DNA of 64,000 bases from Palsa-89 sp963824345 (GCA_963824345.1 CAWGOZ010000021.1:124001-188000), one strand, 5' to 3'. Shown: positions 52,948 to 62,502, counted from the first letter of the stretch. Program-made: numbers and translations. Notes: a model not told the origin generated them from the letters alone.

Positions 52948-53881
52948 ACAACCAATTCTAATTGCGGAGATCGGCTGCAACCACAAAGGGGACTTTGCCC
53001 TGGCGAAAGAGATGGTGATGGTGGCAAAGCTTTTTTGCCAGGTGACCGCCGTGAAGTTCCAGAAGCGCAATCCTCGGGAGCTGTTGACACCCGAGCAGTA
53101 CGACGCGCCACATCCTGAACCCTATCACAGCTATGGCAAGACGTATGGCGAACACCGCGAATTTCTCGAGTTCAACGTGGATCAGCACATGGAACTCAAG
53201 CATTATTGTGAGGGGTTCGGTCTCGGCTACTCTACGTCCGTTTGGGACATGCTTTCGACACGTCAAATGGTCGAGATCAATCCCACACAGATTAAAATTC
53301 CGTCGGCTGCCAATCTTAGGGTGGACATCCTGCAGTACCTGGTGGATAACTTCGGGGGTGAGATCCATATTTCCCTCGGCATGACCCTGCGTGCTGAAGA
53401 AGACCGCATTGTCAGGTTTCTCGAGAAGTCGGGTCGCATCCGCAACGTCGTATTGTACGCCTGTACTTCCGGCTATCCGGTGTCTTTCGACGAAGTGTGT
53501 CTCTTGGAAATTGCACGCCTCAAAACAGAGTATGGACGCGACGTGAAGGCCATCGGATTCTCTGGCCACCATCTTGGTTTCGCGCTCGACCCAGTCGCTT
53601 ACTCGCTGGGAGCCCAATATATCGAGAGGCATTTTACGCTGGATCGCACGTGGAAGGGCACGGACCACGCCGCTTCTCTGGAACCCGACGGGCTGCGCCG
53701 TCTGGCCCGCGATCTCAAGGCTGCTGCCCAGGCGCTCACTTACAAGGAGACCGAAGTGCTCCCAGTGGAGGCGGAGCAACGTAAGAAGTTAAAACGAATT
53801 CCTGTTTCCCCGGGGTCGTGTGTCAGCGATTCGACGAGCGAGTCCCTCTCGGCCATTGCATCGGCCCTGAGCGACCTCTAA
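52937..53881 (+). CDS. neuB: NeuB-like nonulosonate synthase, without a C-terminal SAF domain
   Basis: The synthase condenses phosphoenolpyruvate with an N-acyl-mannosamine-type sugar or its phosphate. Conserved segments are LIAEIGCNHKGDFALAKEM, VKFQKRNP, QIKIPSA, YACTSGYPVSFDEV, GFSGHHLGFALD and IERHFTLDRTWKGTDHAASLEP. Only 314 residues are present. The usual NeuB C-terminal SAF/antifreeze-like domain (about 60 residues) is missing, and the tail instead ends LSAIASALSDL. The start overlaps the previous gene by 11 bases. It acts with the fused cytidylyltransferase/phosphatase. Confidence 0.92.
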   Translation: MNREQPILIAEIGCNHKGDFALAKEMVMVAKLFCQVTAVKFQKRNPRELLTPEQYDAPHPEPYHSYGKTYGEHREFLEFNVDQHMELKHYCEGFGLGYSTSVWDMLSTRQMVEINPTQIKIPSAANLRVDILQYLVDNFGGEIHISLGMTLRAEEDRIVRFLEKSGRIRNVVLYACTSGYPVSFDEVCLLEIARLKTEYGRDVKAIGFSGHHLGFALDPVAYSLGAQYIERHFTLDRTWKGTDHAASLEPDGLRRLARDLKAAAQALTYKETEVLPVEAEQRKKLKRIPVSPGSCVSDSTSESLSAIASALSDL

Positions 53882-53898
53882 CCCGGAAGCGAGCGCAT

Positions 53899-54867
53899 AT
53901 GAACGATTTGGGAATGTTCAACGATAGTCTGCCAGGATTTTGGGGCACTTTCGGAGTTGCTCCCGAAGGAAGCGCCGGCTCGCCTGAAGCGCTAATCCAA
54001 GGCGCCCCGATCTGGGCGTTGACTCGCCCTTTCTTTCAACTTCATGTTGGTCGCGCGTTTCAGGCGTCTCTGAACGCATGGAATAACCCGGACACGCGCG
54101 GCCAGCGGCCTTCTGTGTTCGTGACTGGTTCGCTTTATCTCGGAGACGACGCCGGTTTCGGAACGCACACTCGTGTCAGTAGCTTGGAACTTTCCGAAGC
54201 TCCGGCGCGGATCGCCGACTTGTACGAAAAACATGGACCCGACGGCTTCGCTTATCTCGATGGCGAGTTCAACATTGTTCTCTCCGATCCTCGATCCGGC
54301 GCTGTCTACTTGGCTACTGATAGATGCGGTTCCCACGATATCTATTTCAGGCAAGAAGGCGACGTAATCACTTTCGGATCTCATCCGCTTTTGTTGTGTA
54401 GCCCGGATGAGCGTTTCGATCCGCAGTCGATATCTTTCTACCTGGCGCACGAAGGCTTCTTCCCTTCGCCGTTTACGGTTTCTCCCCGGGTGCAGGGGGT
54501 TGGCAGAGCGCGGTTTCTCCGAATCGCACTGGGGAGTGGGCGGACTTTAGAAAGGCAGGCGAAACGCTATGGGCGGCCCACCGCGGAGAAAATTGGTTCC
54601 CGCAAAGAAGCGGACGATACGCTCCACCGCTTGCTCAAAGATGCAACGCGAGTAAGATCCACGGACAACTGCGCGGTCCTACTTTCTGGCGGCGTTGACT
54701 CATCGCTTCTCGTAAATCTAGCGGCCTCAAATCCACGGACCGTGGTGACCGTGACAGGAACCGTCAAGGGCTGGGTCCAGGGAGAGCGCGAAGTTGAGAA
54801 CGTCCAAGAAACTCGCGGAGATGCTCAGTCTAGAGCATCACGCAGTGGTTTTAGACCCGCACGATGA
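53899..54867 (+). CDS. asparagine-synthase-like protein lacking Cys2, N-terminal frame
   Basis: The frame starts MNDLGMFNDSLPGFWG, so the essential Cys2 nucleophile of class II glutaminases is absent, although the rest of the Ntn-like fold is visible (YLDGEFNIVLSDP, YLATDRCGSHDIYF). The ATP-pyrophosphatase PP-loop SGGVDSS lies near residue 263. At about 54800 an extra base shifts the frame; the correct reading continues as KKLAEMLSLEHHAVVL from the second frame. It starts 17 bases after neuB. It is probably an amide- or lactam-type ligase using free ammonia or another amine. Confidence 0.85.
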   Translation: MNDLGMFNDSLPGFWGTFGVAPEGSAGSPEALIQGAPIWALTRPFFQLHVGRAFQASLNAWNNPDTRGQRPSVFVTGSLYLGDDAGFGTHTRVSSLELSEAPARIADLYEKHGPDGFAYLDGEFNIVLSDPRSGAVYLATDRCGSHDIYFRQEGDVITFGSHPLLLCSPDERFDPQSISFYLAHEGFFPSPFTVSPRVQGVGRARFLRIALGSGRTLERQAKRYGRPTAEKIGSRKEADDTLHRLLKDATRVRSTDNCAVLLSGGVDSSLLVNLAASNPRTVVTVTGTVKGWVQGEREVENVQETRGDAQSRASRSGFRPAR

Positions 54868-55915
54868 CTCGTTGCCTGACGAGTACGCCGAGTGCGCGAT
54901 GTCATGGATGAACGGCTCACGCCTGACGCTTCCGCTTTGGCGTCGATACGCAGCTCGAATCCGGGAGAATTTGGGGGACGGATACCGCGTCGTCGCCGGC
55001 CAGACCGCTGACACCCTCGCGGACAACAACTACACGCTGCCATCCATGGGCTACACGATGCGGCGAGCCCTGTTCTCCTCCTGGATGCTGAAGATGTTGC
55101 CCGCGATCTCAACGATCTCCCCTCGGCCGGGGGAGGGGAGCGCAAGGCTCTCGGGCCGCCTGCTGTCTGCTCTCGGGGGCGGGCGGGTAGCAGCCATGTT
55201 TGGCAACCTGCTCGACGGGTTATCGAGCCGCGAGCGATTCTATGGCGGTCGTGTACTAGGATATGGCGAAACGCCCGGCTTGAGCGGCGCCTATTTCCCA
55301 ACGGTGACCCCGGAAGGCTTTGAAGCCGTCACTCAGTTCTATATCGACAATTTTGTAAAGCCCATCACCAGCCGCATGACCCCGCAAACCTTTTACCGGG
55401 ACATGATCGAACTAAGCCTGGACATGAACATGTTGCATCTTGACTCGAGATTGCTCTTTCATGTGTACCGTATGGAGGGTGCTTCTGCTGCTTTACCTTT
55501 CATGGATGCGCGAATTATCAATTTCTTTGGAAATATTCCTTATTCGGCTCGTCCTATCTGGCGCGAACCGAAGCACTTGGTGCGGAATCAACTTCGGAGG
55601 CCAGGGATGACCTACGTTCCCCTGCCACCAATGCCGGAACCGAAATCACAGGAACAGTTGCTCCTAGAGGGATCGTTAGGGTCCTACCTCAGAGACGTGA
55701 CCCGAAACCTCACTTTCCTCAATAGAGCGCCCAGACTGCTTGATTTTATCGACCAGCGCTATATGGAAACCCAAATCAAGGCGTTCATCGCTGGCGATAC
55801 TAACGTGAACGCGAAGCTAATCGCCAAGCTCTCTGCCATCGAGCATTGGTCAAGAGCCATGGATCGAGTTGGACGCGTTCGCCGGCTGCCTTCGCTGACC
55901 GTCTGTCCCAGTTGA
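54794..55915 (+). CDS. asparagine-synthase-like protein, C-terminal frame
   Basis: This frame carries the rest of the synthetase-like protein: LAEMLSLEHHAVVLDPHDDSLP, VVAGQTADTLADNNYTLP (the conserved SGxGGDE region replaced by GQTADTLAD), and GASAALPFMDARIINFFGNIP, which parallels the RxPFLDxRLV block of asparagine synthases. The first four or five residues are out of frame. Together with the N-terminal frame it gives about 670 residues. It ends 2 bases before the flippase start. A one-base insertion is the likely cause of the split. Confidence 0.82.
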   Translation: MRTSKKLAEMLSLEHHAVVLDPHDDSLPDEYAECAMSWMNGSRLTLPLWRRYAARIRENLGDGYRVVAGQTADTLADNNYTLPSMGYTMRRALFSSWMLKMLPAISTISPRPGEGSARLSGRLLSALGGGRVAAMFGNLLDGLSSRERFYGGRVLGYGETPGLSGAYFPTVTPEGFEAVTQFYIDNFVKPITSRMTPQTFYRDMIELSLDMNMLHLDSRLLFHVYRMEGASAALPFMDARIINFFGNIPYSARPIWREPKHLVRNQLRRPGMTYVPLPPMPEPKSQEQLLLEGSLGSYLRDVTRNLTFLNRAPRLLDFIDQRYMETQIKAFIAGDTNVNAKLIAKLSAIEHWSRAMDRVGRVRRLPSLTVCPS

Positions 55916-55917
55916 GC

Positions 55918-57432
55918 ATGGCTTTCATCGCCCCTACGTCCGTACCCGCCTTGGCGCCTCCGCTGGAAGTCCATATTTCTTACCGGCGATTCATTCGGGA
56001 TATGTTCTTTACGAATCTCCCTCTTCCAGTGATGAAATTCAGGTCCTATTTGTGGTTGACGATGCTGTCTCGTTCCCTGGGGCCAGACGGATATGGAGCT
56101 TGGGCCATATTCCTGACAACGCTCGATATTTCGATTTCGATCGGCAGCATGACGCTGGGCGGTGCCATGCTTCGCTTTCTCAACGGGGAACGGACCAACG
56201 AAGGCAGGAACCTGGTGCTTTCGTCGGTCTATTCAGCAAACGTGACTGCGGGGGCGATCATCGCGCTTTTACTTGCCTGTCTGTCCGGTACGCTAGCGAG
56301 GGTTCTATTTCATGGAACTCAGTACAGAACAGTGCTGCTTTCCGCAGCAGCGATCCTGATTTTCGATCTACTGTACGAGCAGACGCGAGGCTTTCTTAGA
56401 GCGCGGAGATTCAACCGGGATTGGGCATGTTTCACGTTATCCCGGGCAGTTCCCGAAATGCTTGCGGTGGTGATACTCGCTGGCACGTTGAAGATAACGG
56501 CTGCCCCCATTGGCGCATATGGAACTTGCTCGGCGATTGCCGCAGCTTCCGGCCTGGTGTATCTCTTTACGCGGCAGCAGTTTCGTTTCGTCACCCCATC
56601 CTGGACTATCCTGCGCAAATACCTGAAATTTGGTTTGGCCCTGGTCCCCGGTTCTATTGCTGCGGCGCTGTCATTCAGCGCGGACAAATATTTGGTTAGC
56701 CACTATCTGGGCCTCACACAGGTAGGCATCTATAGCGTCTGTTTTACGATATCTGCGCTCGGCTTCTTCCTGGTGGGACCTGTGAATGACGTCCTTCTCC
56801 CGGAGTTATCTGGCCTTTATGAGAAGAGAGAGTGGATGGTTTTTCACCAACGATTCTCGGGCATCCAGAAGTTTGTCTTCGGCACCGCAATGTGCGGTAG
56901 CGCCTTATTGGTCTGTTTTCCCGCTCAGATTCTTCGCCTAGTCGCAACAGATAAGTTTTCGACGGGTAGCTCAACCTTGGCTCTTTTGGGAATGCAGGGT
57001 GTCTTCATGAGTCTGGTAATGCTTTACGAGGTGCTTCTGAAGGTGTCTCTGCGAGCCTGGAGCAGTTCCGCGATTTGGGCTGGGATGGGCATCATGATCC
57101 TGGCGGTGGACCTTCTCTTGATTCCCCGTCTGGGCATCCTGGGTGCCGCGCTCAGCCAATTGCTCTCTTCTGTTGCAGGAGCAGCCGTCGTGATCGGCCT
57201 GTGTTGGCAGACTTTCCGCCGTACGTTTCAGTTTTCGTGGGCGGTGAAGGCTGTTTCGGCGTTGATTTTACTGTGGATGGGGGCAAAGATCGCGCTCCAG
57301 CACCCGTGGGCCAGCGCGGCCCCGATCCCCACTGTGATTGCAGGCGCCGGCCTCTACGTTGGTCTGCTGCTTGCCAGCGGATACACTAGCCTCCCCGAGC
57401 TTCGATCGGTTGTTAAGGCGGTAGTTCGTTAG
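55918..57432 (+). CDS. Wzx-type polysaccharide flippase (MVF/PST family)
   Basis: The 504-residue membrane protein has about 12-14 hydrophobic segments and a PST-type start, FTNLPLPVMKFRSYLWLTMLSRSLGPDGYGAWAIFLT, which is the typical LGxxxYGxW signature. It flips the lipid-linked repeat unit to the periplasmic side for the Wzy polymerase. I chose 55918 (MAFIAPTSV) because it follows the previous stop by two bases; the frame is open from 55846. Internal segments such as IRPLxxG are not used for specificity. Confidence 0.88.
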   Translation: MAFIAPTSVPALAPPLEVHISYRRFIRDMFFTNLPLPVMKFRSYLWLTMLSRSLGPDGYGAWAIFLTTLDISISIGSMTLGGAMLRFLNGERTNEGRNLVLSSVYSANVTAGAIIALLLACLSGTLARVLFHGTQYRTVLLSAAAILIFDLLYEQTRGFLRARRFNRDWACFTLSRAVPEMLAVVILAGTLKITAAPIGAYGTCSAIAAASGLVYLFTRQQFRFVTPSWTILRKYLKFGLALVPGSIAAALSFSADKYLVSHYLGLTQVGIYSVCFTISALGFFLVGPVNDVLLPELSGLYEKREWMVFHQRFSGIQKFVFGTAMCGSALLVCFPAQILRLVATDKFSTGSSTLALLGMQGVFMSLVMLYEVLLKVSLRAWSSSAIWAGMGIMILAVDLLLIPRLGILGAALSQLLSSVAGAAVVIGLCWQTFRRTFQFSWAVKAVSALILLWMGAKIALQHPWASAAPIPTVIAGAGLYVGLLLASGYTSLPELRSVVKAVVR

Positions 57433-57467
57433 TTTCGAAATTTCACGATTCCATTCATGTAACGATT

Positions 57468-58961
57468 ATGAAAGTTCTCTTAGTTTGTAAGGGCCAATAC
57501 CAGTTTTGGTTTCCTCAGGTAGCCGAGCTTCTGCGTTCCACCTACGACCTCCAGATCAGTGCCATTTCCTTCACCACGGCGATGACGGAGCGGCTTGAGG
57601 GAACCGGGACTTTCGAAAAGGTCTTTTCAATTCCTGGCTTCCTGAAAGATTCCGCTCCGAAGTTATCGGTTGAAGATGCCATCCGCGTGCTGCAGGACGC
57701 CGACCGTTCGCGGAATTACGCAGCGGTCAACACCATGGTCTACGCCGATCGAATTATCGGCCGCTATTCCCCCGACGAAGTCTGGAAACTTATAGCCGCT
57801 CTATTTCTCTTTTGGCGGAACGTCTTCTCGGATTACCATCCCGATCTTGTGGTGGGCGAGGTTGCATCCGGAGCCGAATGGGTGGGATGGGAGTTAGCGA
57901 ACGAGCGCCGGATCCCTTATCTGATACCGTACAACGCCCCTTTGCCGAACAGGTTTTATCTACTGAAGACTCCCGCAGGAGGCTGGGATTCCGCGAAGAG
58001 CCACTACGAAGCGTCCGCGGAGTTTGGGCTGTCGGATGTCGATCGCCAATCGGCAGAAACGTTTATTAACAAATTCCGTCGGGATCGCGTCCGTTCCCCA
58101 ATTCATATGTTCGGTTTTGAATCCCCCTTTGCGGTGAACCTGCCGGCACTGCTGGAGCGGATCGGCAGAATCCCCGCGCGTGTCCGGGTTTACAAGGAAG
58201 ATGGTCATTATGACGTTGGGTCCTACGACGGCACGCCGCCCTGGGAGTCCGTTTGGAGCGATTGTTCGCGCCTGCTGCGATACACGCTGGCGGAGCGGCG
58301 AATGCATCGCACGATACCAGGGCACAGCCGGCTCCTTTACTTCGCGCTGCATATGCAGCCTGAGTTCACAACCGATGTACGGGCTCCGTTCCTGACAGAC
58401 CAGTTGGCGCTGATCCACTACATAGCGAAGAGTTTGCCGCCTGGCCACGAGCTGATGGTGAAGGAACATCCGGCAATGAAGGGCTACCGTGAGCTCTCCT
58501 ACTACCGCCGCCTCACTCAGATGCACAACGTAAGGCTGATGTCTCCCGGGGCCGACAGCCACGAATTGATCAAGGCGTCCGCAGCGGTTCTTACCATCAC
58601 GGGAACAACGGCGTGGGAAGGACTGCTCTACCAGAAGCCCGTCATCGCATTCGGTCCGCTATGTTACGGCTTCGCGGACGGGATCTTCCACTGCGACGAC
58701 CTAGCGCAACTGCGCTTTATCATAGATCGCGCATTGAGGGAATACCGGCCAGACCAGGAAGCGTTGCTCCGGTTGGTGGCTGCGGTACTGAACACGGCGC
58801 ACCCAGGTCAGTGGCATAGTCCATTGAGCACCCCGGGAGTCTTGGAGCCGGCAAACCTGGAGCTGATAGCGGAAGCCATCTATCGGGAACTGAGCGAATT
58901 GGCCCCGCCCCAAACGCCGCCTTCCATGGCGCGATCGCAAACGCATGTGCTGGCCCGCTGA
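57468..58961 (+). CDS. capsule-type polysaccharide biosynthesis glycosyltransferase, GT-B-like
   Basis: The 497-residue protein starts KVLLVCKGQYQFWFPQVAELL and has PDLVVGEVASGAEWVGWELANE in the N-terminal half. The C-terminal half has YFALHMQPEFTTD, then LPPGHELMVKEHPAMKGYR, and the donor-site-like AAVLTITGTTAWEGLLYQKPVIAFGP. This pattern is shared by CMP-Kdo/CMP-sialic-acid-type capsule transferases and related Kps proteins, which fits the presence of a CMP-nonulosonate pathway. No membrane helix is visible. Assignment to a particular family is moderate. Confidence 0.72.
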   Translation: MKVLLVCKGQYQFWFPQVAELLRSTYDLQISAISFTTAMTERLEGTGTFEKVFSIPGFLKDSAPKLSVEDAIRVLQDADRSRNYAAVNTMVYADRIIGRYSPDEVWKLIAALFLFWRNVFSDYHPDLVVGEVASGAEWVGWELANERRIPYLIPYNAPLPNRFYLLKTPAGGWDSAKSHYEASAEFGLSDVDRQSAETFINKFRRDRVRSPIHMFGFESPFAVNLPALLERIGRIPARVRVYKEDGHYDVGSYDGTPPWESVWSDCSRLLRYTLAERRMHRTIPGHSRLLYFALHMQPEFTTDVRAPFLTDQLALIHYIAKSLPPGHELMVKEHPAMKGYRELSYYRRLTQMHNVRLMSPGADSHELIKASAAVLTITGTTAWEGLLYQKPVIAFGPLCYGFADGIFHCDDLAQLRFIIDRALREYRPDQEALLRLVAAVLNTAHPGQWHSPLSTPGVLEPANLELIAEAIYRELSELAPPQTPPSMARSQTHVLAR

Positions 58962-59044
58962 CACTCTTCAAGCTAAGAAAAGGATAAAACAATGAAGAAC
59001 CTTGAGTTAAAATGCCGCGCCGGCAATCACCGTAGGAGCGGGTC

Positions 59045-59806
59045 GTGACTTCTCCCGCGTTAACTGAAAATGTCCTGCGGCGCACGGCTCGTACCTGGGA
59101 AACCTGGGCCCAGAAGGATCCCTACTTTTCAATTCTCTCGGAACCCAAAGCGGTCCGGGGAAAGTGGAATCTGGACGAGTTTTTTCAGACGGGACTCGAG
59201 GAGATCGATCTGTTCTTTGCACATTGCAAAGAGGTGAGAGTCGAACTGCCCAAACGCGGCACCGCTCTGGATTTTGGCTGTGGCGTCGGACGCTTGTCGC
59301 GCGCACTCGCGACGCGCTTCGATTCCGTGATCGGAGTCGACATATCTCCACGAATGATCGAGTTGGCGAAAGAGCACAATCCGGGTTCGCGGTTTCAGTT
59401 CGTGATAAATCAATCCACCGATTTGAAATTTGTCCCAAATGAGTCGGTCGATTTAGTTTACTCGAGTATTGTCCTGCAGCACATTCCTCCGCCCGCCGTG
59501 AAAAAGTATGTCTGCGAGTTGTATCGAGTGTTGCGACCGGGCGGAGTAATGTCGATCCACATGCCCAATACCAGCGCGAAGCCCGGCAACAGGCCCAAAG
59601 ATATAATTCGGCGGCTGATGGGACGGCGCAACTATGATCGGCTTTGGGCGATTGCGCATGGTACCACCGCGATTGTTGAGATGAACTTCATCCAAGAGGC
59701 GGAAATGCTGGAGTTGTTGAAACAGCTAGGTGCAACCGTCCTTCGAGTGGAGGCGCTTTTTCCCAATCCGTTTCGGGAGCATCGCCGATATATCCTTCGC
59801 AAGTAA
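59045..59806 (+). CDS. SAM-dependent methyltransferase
   Basis: This has a GTG start and 253 residues. Motif I is ALDFGCGVGRLSRALA, motif II GVDISPRMIELA, and motif IV/post VDLVYSSIVLQHIPPPAVKKYVCELYRVLRPGGVMSIHMPN in parts. It is a class I methyltransferase like those that methylate sugars in capsule or O-antigen synthesis. The C-terminus has no extra domain and ends in a Pro/Arg-rich tail. It stands in a run of three methyltransferase genes, 83 bases after the previous gene. Confidence 0.87.
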   Translation: MTSPALTENVLRRTARTWETWAQKDPYFSILSEPKAVRGKWNLDEFFQTGLEEIDLFFAHCKEVRVELPKRGTALDFGCGVGRLSRALATRFDSVIGVDISPRMIELAKEHNPGSRFQFVINQSTDLKFVPNESVDLVYSSIVLQHIPPPAVKKYVCELYRVLRPGGVMSIHMPNTSAKPGNRPKDIIRRLMGRRNYDRLWAIAHGTTAIVEMNFIQEAEMLELLKQLGATVLRVEALFPNPFREHRRYILRK

Positions 59807-59898
59807 ACTGCAAGACGACGGTTAAGAAAAACAGGATTCTTTGACAGGCGCGGTTGGATGGTCGGATTGACGAACCATAAAGCCGCGCGGGAGTAATC

Positions 59899-60825
59899 AT
59901 GCACTGGCGATTCAAATCCGCCGTTCAACGCGCTTGTTCTGCCTTACCATTCGGCTCGGAAGCGATCTATTACACAATTCAACGTCACTTTGGGAACCTC
60001 AAAAATCCAACTCCGCCTTGGGTGAAATTAGAGGCTGCGGCCGGTATCGGTACTTGGCTTTCCGAAGTGGGCGCTTCCCTTGTGGGTCGACGTGTGATAG
60101 AGGTTGGCACGGGCCGAGGGCTCGATTTGCCTTTAGGCCTTTACCTATCAGGCGCGGCATCGGTAGACACCTTCGACCTACATGGCTATTTGAAGCCTGA
60201 GCTGGTTAGCCAAGCTGTCGATTTCATCCGCCAGGACAAGAAGAGGGTTGAAGATACTTTGCACGGTTCCGGCGATATCGAAGCCTTACGGACCCGCCTG
60301 AAGGTGGTTTGCGAAGCCCATGACGTGCCAGATCTCATGCGTAAGACGAATATCCGCTATCATGCTCCGGCCGATGCAGCCGCCACGGGGCTCCCTGCAG
60401 GCAGCATCGACCTACATGTCTCGTTCACTGTTTTCGAGCACATACCGGCAGAAGTCTTAACGGGCATTTTTAGAGAGGCTCGCAGAGTGCTCTCTCCGCA
60501 GGGTCTGGCACTATACTACATCGACCTGTCCGATCACTTTTCTCACGACGACCATAGCATCTCTGCCATCAATTTCTTGCAGTTTTCCGACGAACAGTGG
60601 CATTCTCACGCCGGCAATCAGTTCGCGTACCATAATCGCCGGCGCAGTCCCGAGTACAAAACGATGTTGTGCGACTATGAGATTCTCCGTTGGCAGGAGA
60701 GAATCGACAGCCGCTCGTTAAAGCTGTTGGAGACGCCGCACCCGGTTAGCCCCCAATTCGTTCAGTTTTCAAGGGAGGAACTCTGTTGCACAGATATTCG
60801 TGTACTGGCGCGACCCCTGCCCTGA
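59899..60825 (+). CDS. SAM-dependent methyltransferase
   Basis: The 308-residue protein has motif I RRVIEVGTGRGLDLPLGL, an insertion of about 70 residues rich in charged groups, and motif IV DLHVSFTVFEHIPAEVLTGIFREARRVLSPQGLALYYIDLSDHF in parts. The HYDxHS-like DHFSHDDHSISAINFLQFSDEQW segment resembles other methyltransferases of polysaccharide clusters. It is likely cytosolic. The target is unknown. Confidence 0.78.
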   Translation: MHWRFKSAVQRACSALPFGSEAIYYTIQRHFGNLKNPTPPWVKLEAAAGIGTWLSEVGASLVGRRVIEVGTGRGLDLPLGLYLSGAASVDTFDLHGYLKPELVSQAVDFIRQDKKRVEDTLHGSGDIEALRTRLKVVCEAHDVPDLMRKTNIRYHAPADAAATGLPAGSIDLHVSFTVFEHIPAEVLTGIFREARRVLSPQGLALYYIDLSDHFSHDDHSISAINFLQFSDEQWHSHAGNQFAYHNRRRSPEYKTMLCDYEILRWQERIDSRSLKLLETPHPVSPQFVQFSREELCCTDIRVLARPLP

Positions 60826-60968
60826 CCGCCAGCGCGCTACTGAACCAACGAAGCAAACAGAGATGCAATTCCGCGCTGCGGATGTAACTTGTCCTTGAGG
60901 ACGAAGAAGTAACGAAGCCACTGTTTATCGTACTAACCCCGCGCTTCCAGAGAGGACGAAATACACGA

Positions 60969-61769
60969 ATGACTGCAACCGAGACCTTTAAGCACGAATA
61001 CAAAGATAAGTGCCCACGTGGGCTTCTAATGGCATATCGCTTCGCGCGTCCATCGGAGAGAGGGTCGCTTGTACGATTCATTCGAGATCGCAATGTTCAG
61101 CTTACCGTCCGCCAGCGTCTCCTGCTGCTTGCCCGGTGGTATCGCGTCACCCACGCCCTGGAGTGCGCTCACGCCGAAAGTGAACTATTGCCGGCGCTGA
61201 CCGCCATCCTGTCGATTCCCCAATCTACGCCTGGCGTGGTCATCGAGGCGGGATGTTTCAAGGGCGGCTCCACTGCGAAATTAAGTCTTGCTGCAGCGGC
61301 GGCCGGGAGGAAGCTCGTTGCATTCGATTCCTTTGACGGCATTCCCCCGAACCACGAGGTGAACGAGCAGAATATTCACGGAGGCCAGAACGTGATTTTC
61401 AAATCCGGCGACTATCGTGGGACGCTGGACGAGGTGTCACGAAACGTAAAGAGGGCTGGACGGCTAGACGTCTGCCGTTTTGTGCGCGGCTGGTTCGAAC
61501 AAACCCTGCCACAATTTCATGAGCCAATTATCGCGGGCTACGTGGATGTGGACTTGGCCTCGTCTACGAGAACCTGTATCAAGTATCTTTATCCGCTCCT
61601 GGTGCCAGGCGGATCACTATTCAGCCAGGACGGCCATCTTCCTCTGGTTATTGCTGCACTCAAAGACGAAGGCTTTTGGCGCGAAGAAGTCGGCTTTCCG
61701 AAGCCACCCATGGAGGGCTTGGGAACTAGCAAGCTGGTAACAATATCGAAGCCGGTCAGCTCTTCTTGA
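60969..61769 (+). CDS. TylF/MycF-like O-methyltransferase
   Basis: The 266-residue protein resembles macrocin O-methyltransferase: VVIEAGCFKGGSTAKLSLAA (SAM motif I), AFDSFDGIPPN, and the metal/substrate site in GYVDVDLASSTRTCIKYLYPLLVPGGSLFSQD in parts. TylF/MycF enzymes methylate sugar hydroxyls in a metal-dependent way, so this gene probably modifies a sugar of the polymer. The N-terminal 70 residues are basic. It is preceded by 143 non-coding bases. Confidence 0.85.
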   Translation: MTATETFKHEYKDKCPRGLLMAYRFARPSERGSLVRFIRDRNVQLTVRQRLLLLARWYRVTHALECAHAESELLPALTAILSIPQSTPGVVIEAGCFKGGSTAKLSLAAAAAGRKLVAFDSFDGIPPNHEVNEQNIHGGQNVIFKSGDYRGTLDEVSRNVKRAGRLDVCRFVRGWFEQTLPQFHEPIIAGYVDVDLASSTRTCIKYLYPLLVPGGSLFSQDGHLPLVIAALKDEGFWREEVGFPKPPMEGLGTSKLVTISKPVSSS

Positions 61770-61833
61770 AAGCGCCTTCCGCCGGCAAGTTCCAAGACTT
61801 TCAGTGGAAAAGATTGATCCAGCAAGGAAAGCC

Positions 61834-62502
61834 ATGAGTACTGCACAAACCATAGCCAGGAAGCTAACACGAAACAATCCGGTCTTAAAAACTGTATTAT
61901 CTGCCACACACGATGTTCTGATGGATCGTTCTGTTCCCGTGAGCTACAGAGTAATGCGGGGCATTTGCCGCTTCGACTCCTTACGCCGGATGGTTTTAGC
62001 GTTCAAGCGCGAACGGATCGATTCCGGATCTCCGAGTTCGGAAATCATCCGCGGAGGCAGCCAGGCGCAAATCAGTGCGGAGCTTCAGCGCGACGGACTT
62101 GCCCTGGGGCTTGCGATCGACGAGTCCATCCTGAATTCCGTCCGGTCCTATTGCGCAACGTCGCCCGCGGTCACAGATACGGGTGAGGCGGTGGTTATCG
62201 CGGAAGGCGCGGAGCATGCCCCCATCCCTGGCCGCTTTCTCTATCGATATAAGGATCTCCACAAGCACGTTCCGGCCGTAGCGGCTCTGGCGACAGACCC
62301 ATTCCTGACGGCGATCGTAACGGAATACCTCGGGATGAAGCCTGTACTGCTGGGTTCGCGGGCCTGGTGGTCCTACCCGCCCCCTCCTTCTGACTCCGCG
62401 TCGGGACAACCGTGCGAGTTCGGCTTCCTCGGGGGTCGGGCAAAACCGGCCAATCAAGGTCGGGTGAAAACCGGCCAAAGGGGAATGCACTCAGGACATT
62501 GA
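61834..62502 (+). pseudogene. PhyH-like (phytanoyl-CoA dioxygenase family) protein, interrupted by an IS
   Basis: The start at 61834 (MSTAQTIARK) has AAGGAAA upstream, so I chose it over 61804. The sequence contains ILNSVRSYC, then VPAVAALATDPFLTAIVTEYLGMKPVLLGSRAWWSYPP, which resembles PhyH-type dioxygenases from polysaccharide clusters, where an AQxFHxD metal site should follow. Instead, the frame enters insertion-sequence DNA at about 62400 and stops at 62502. The catalytic half is not in the window. The gene is disrupted. Confidence 0.68.
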
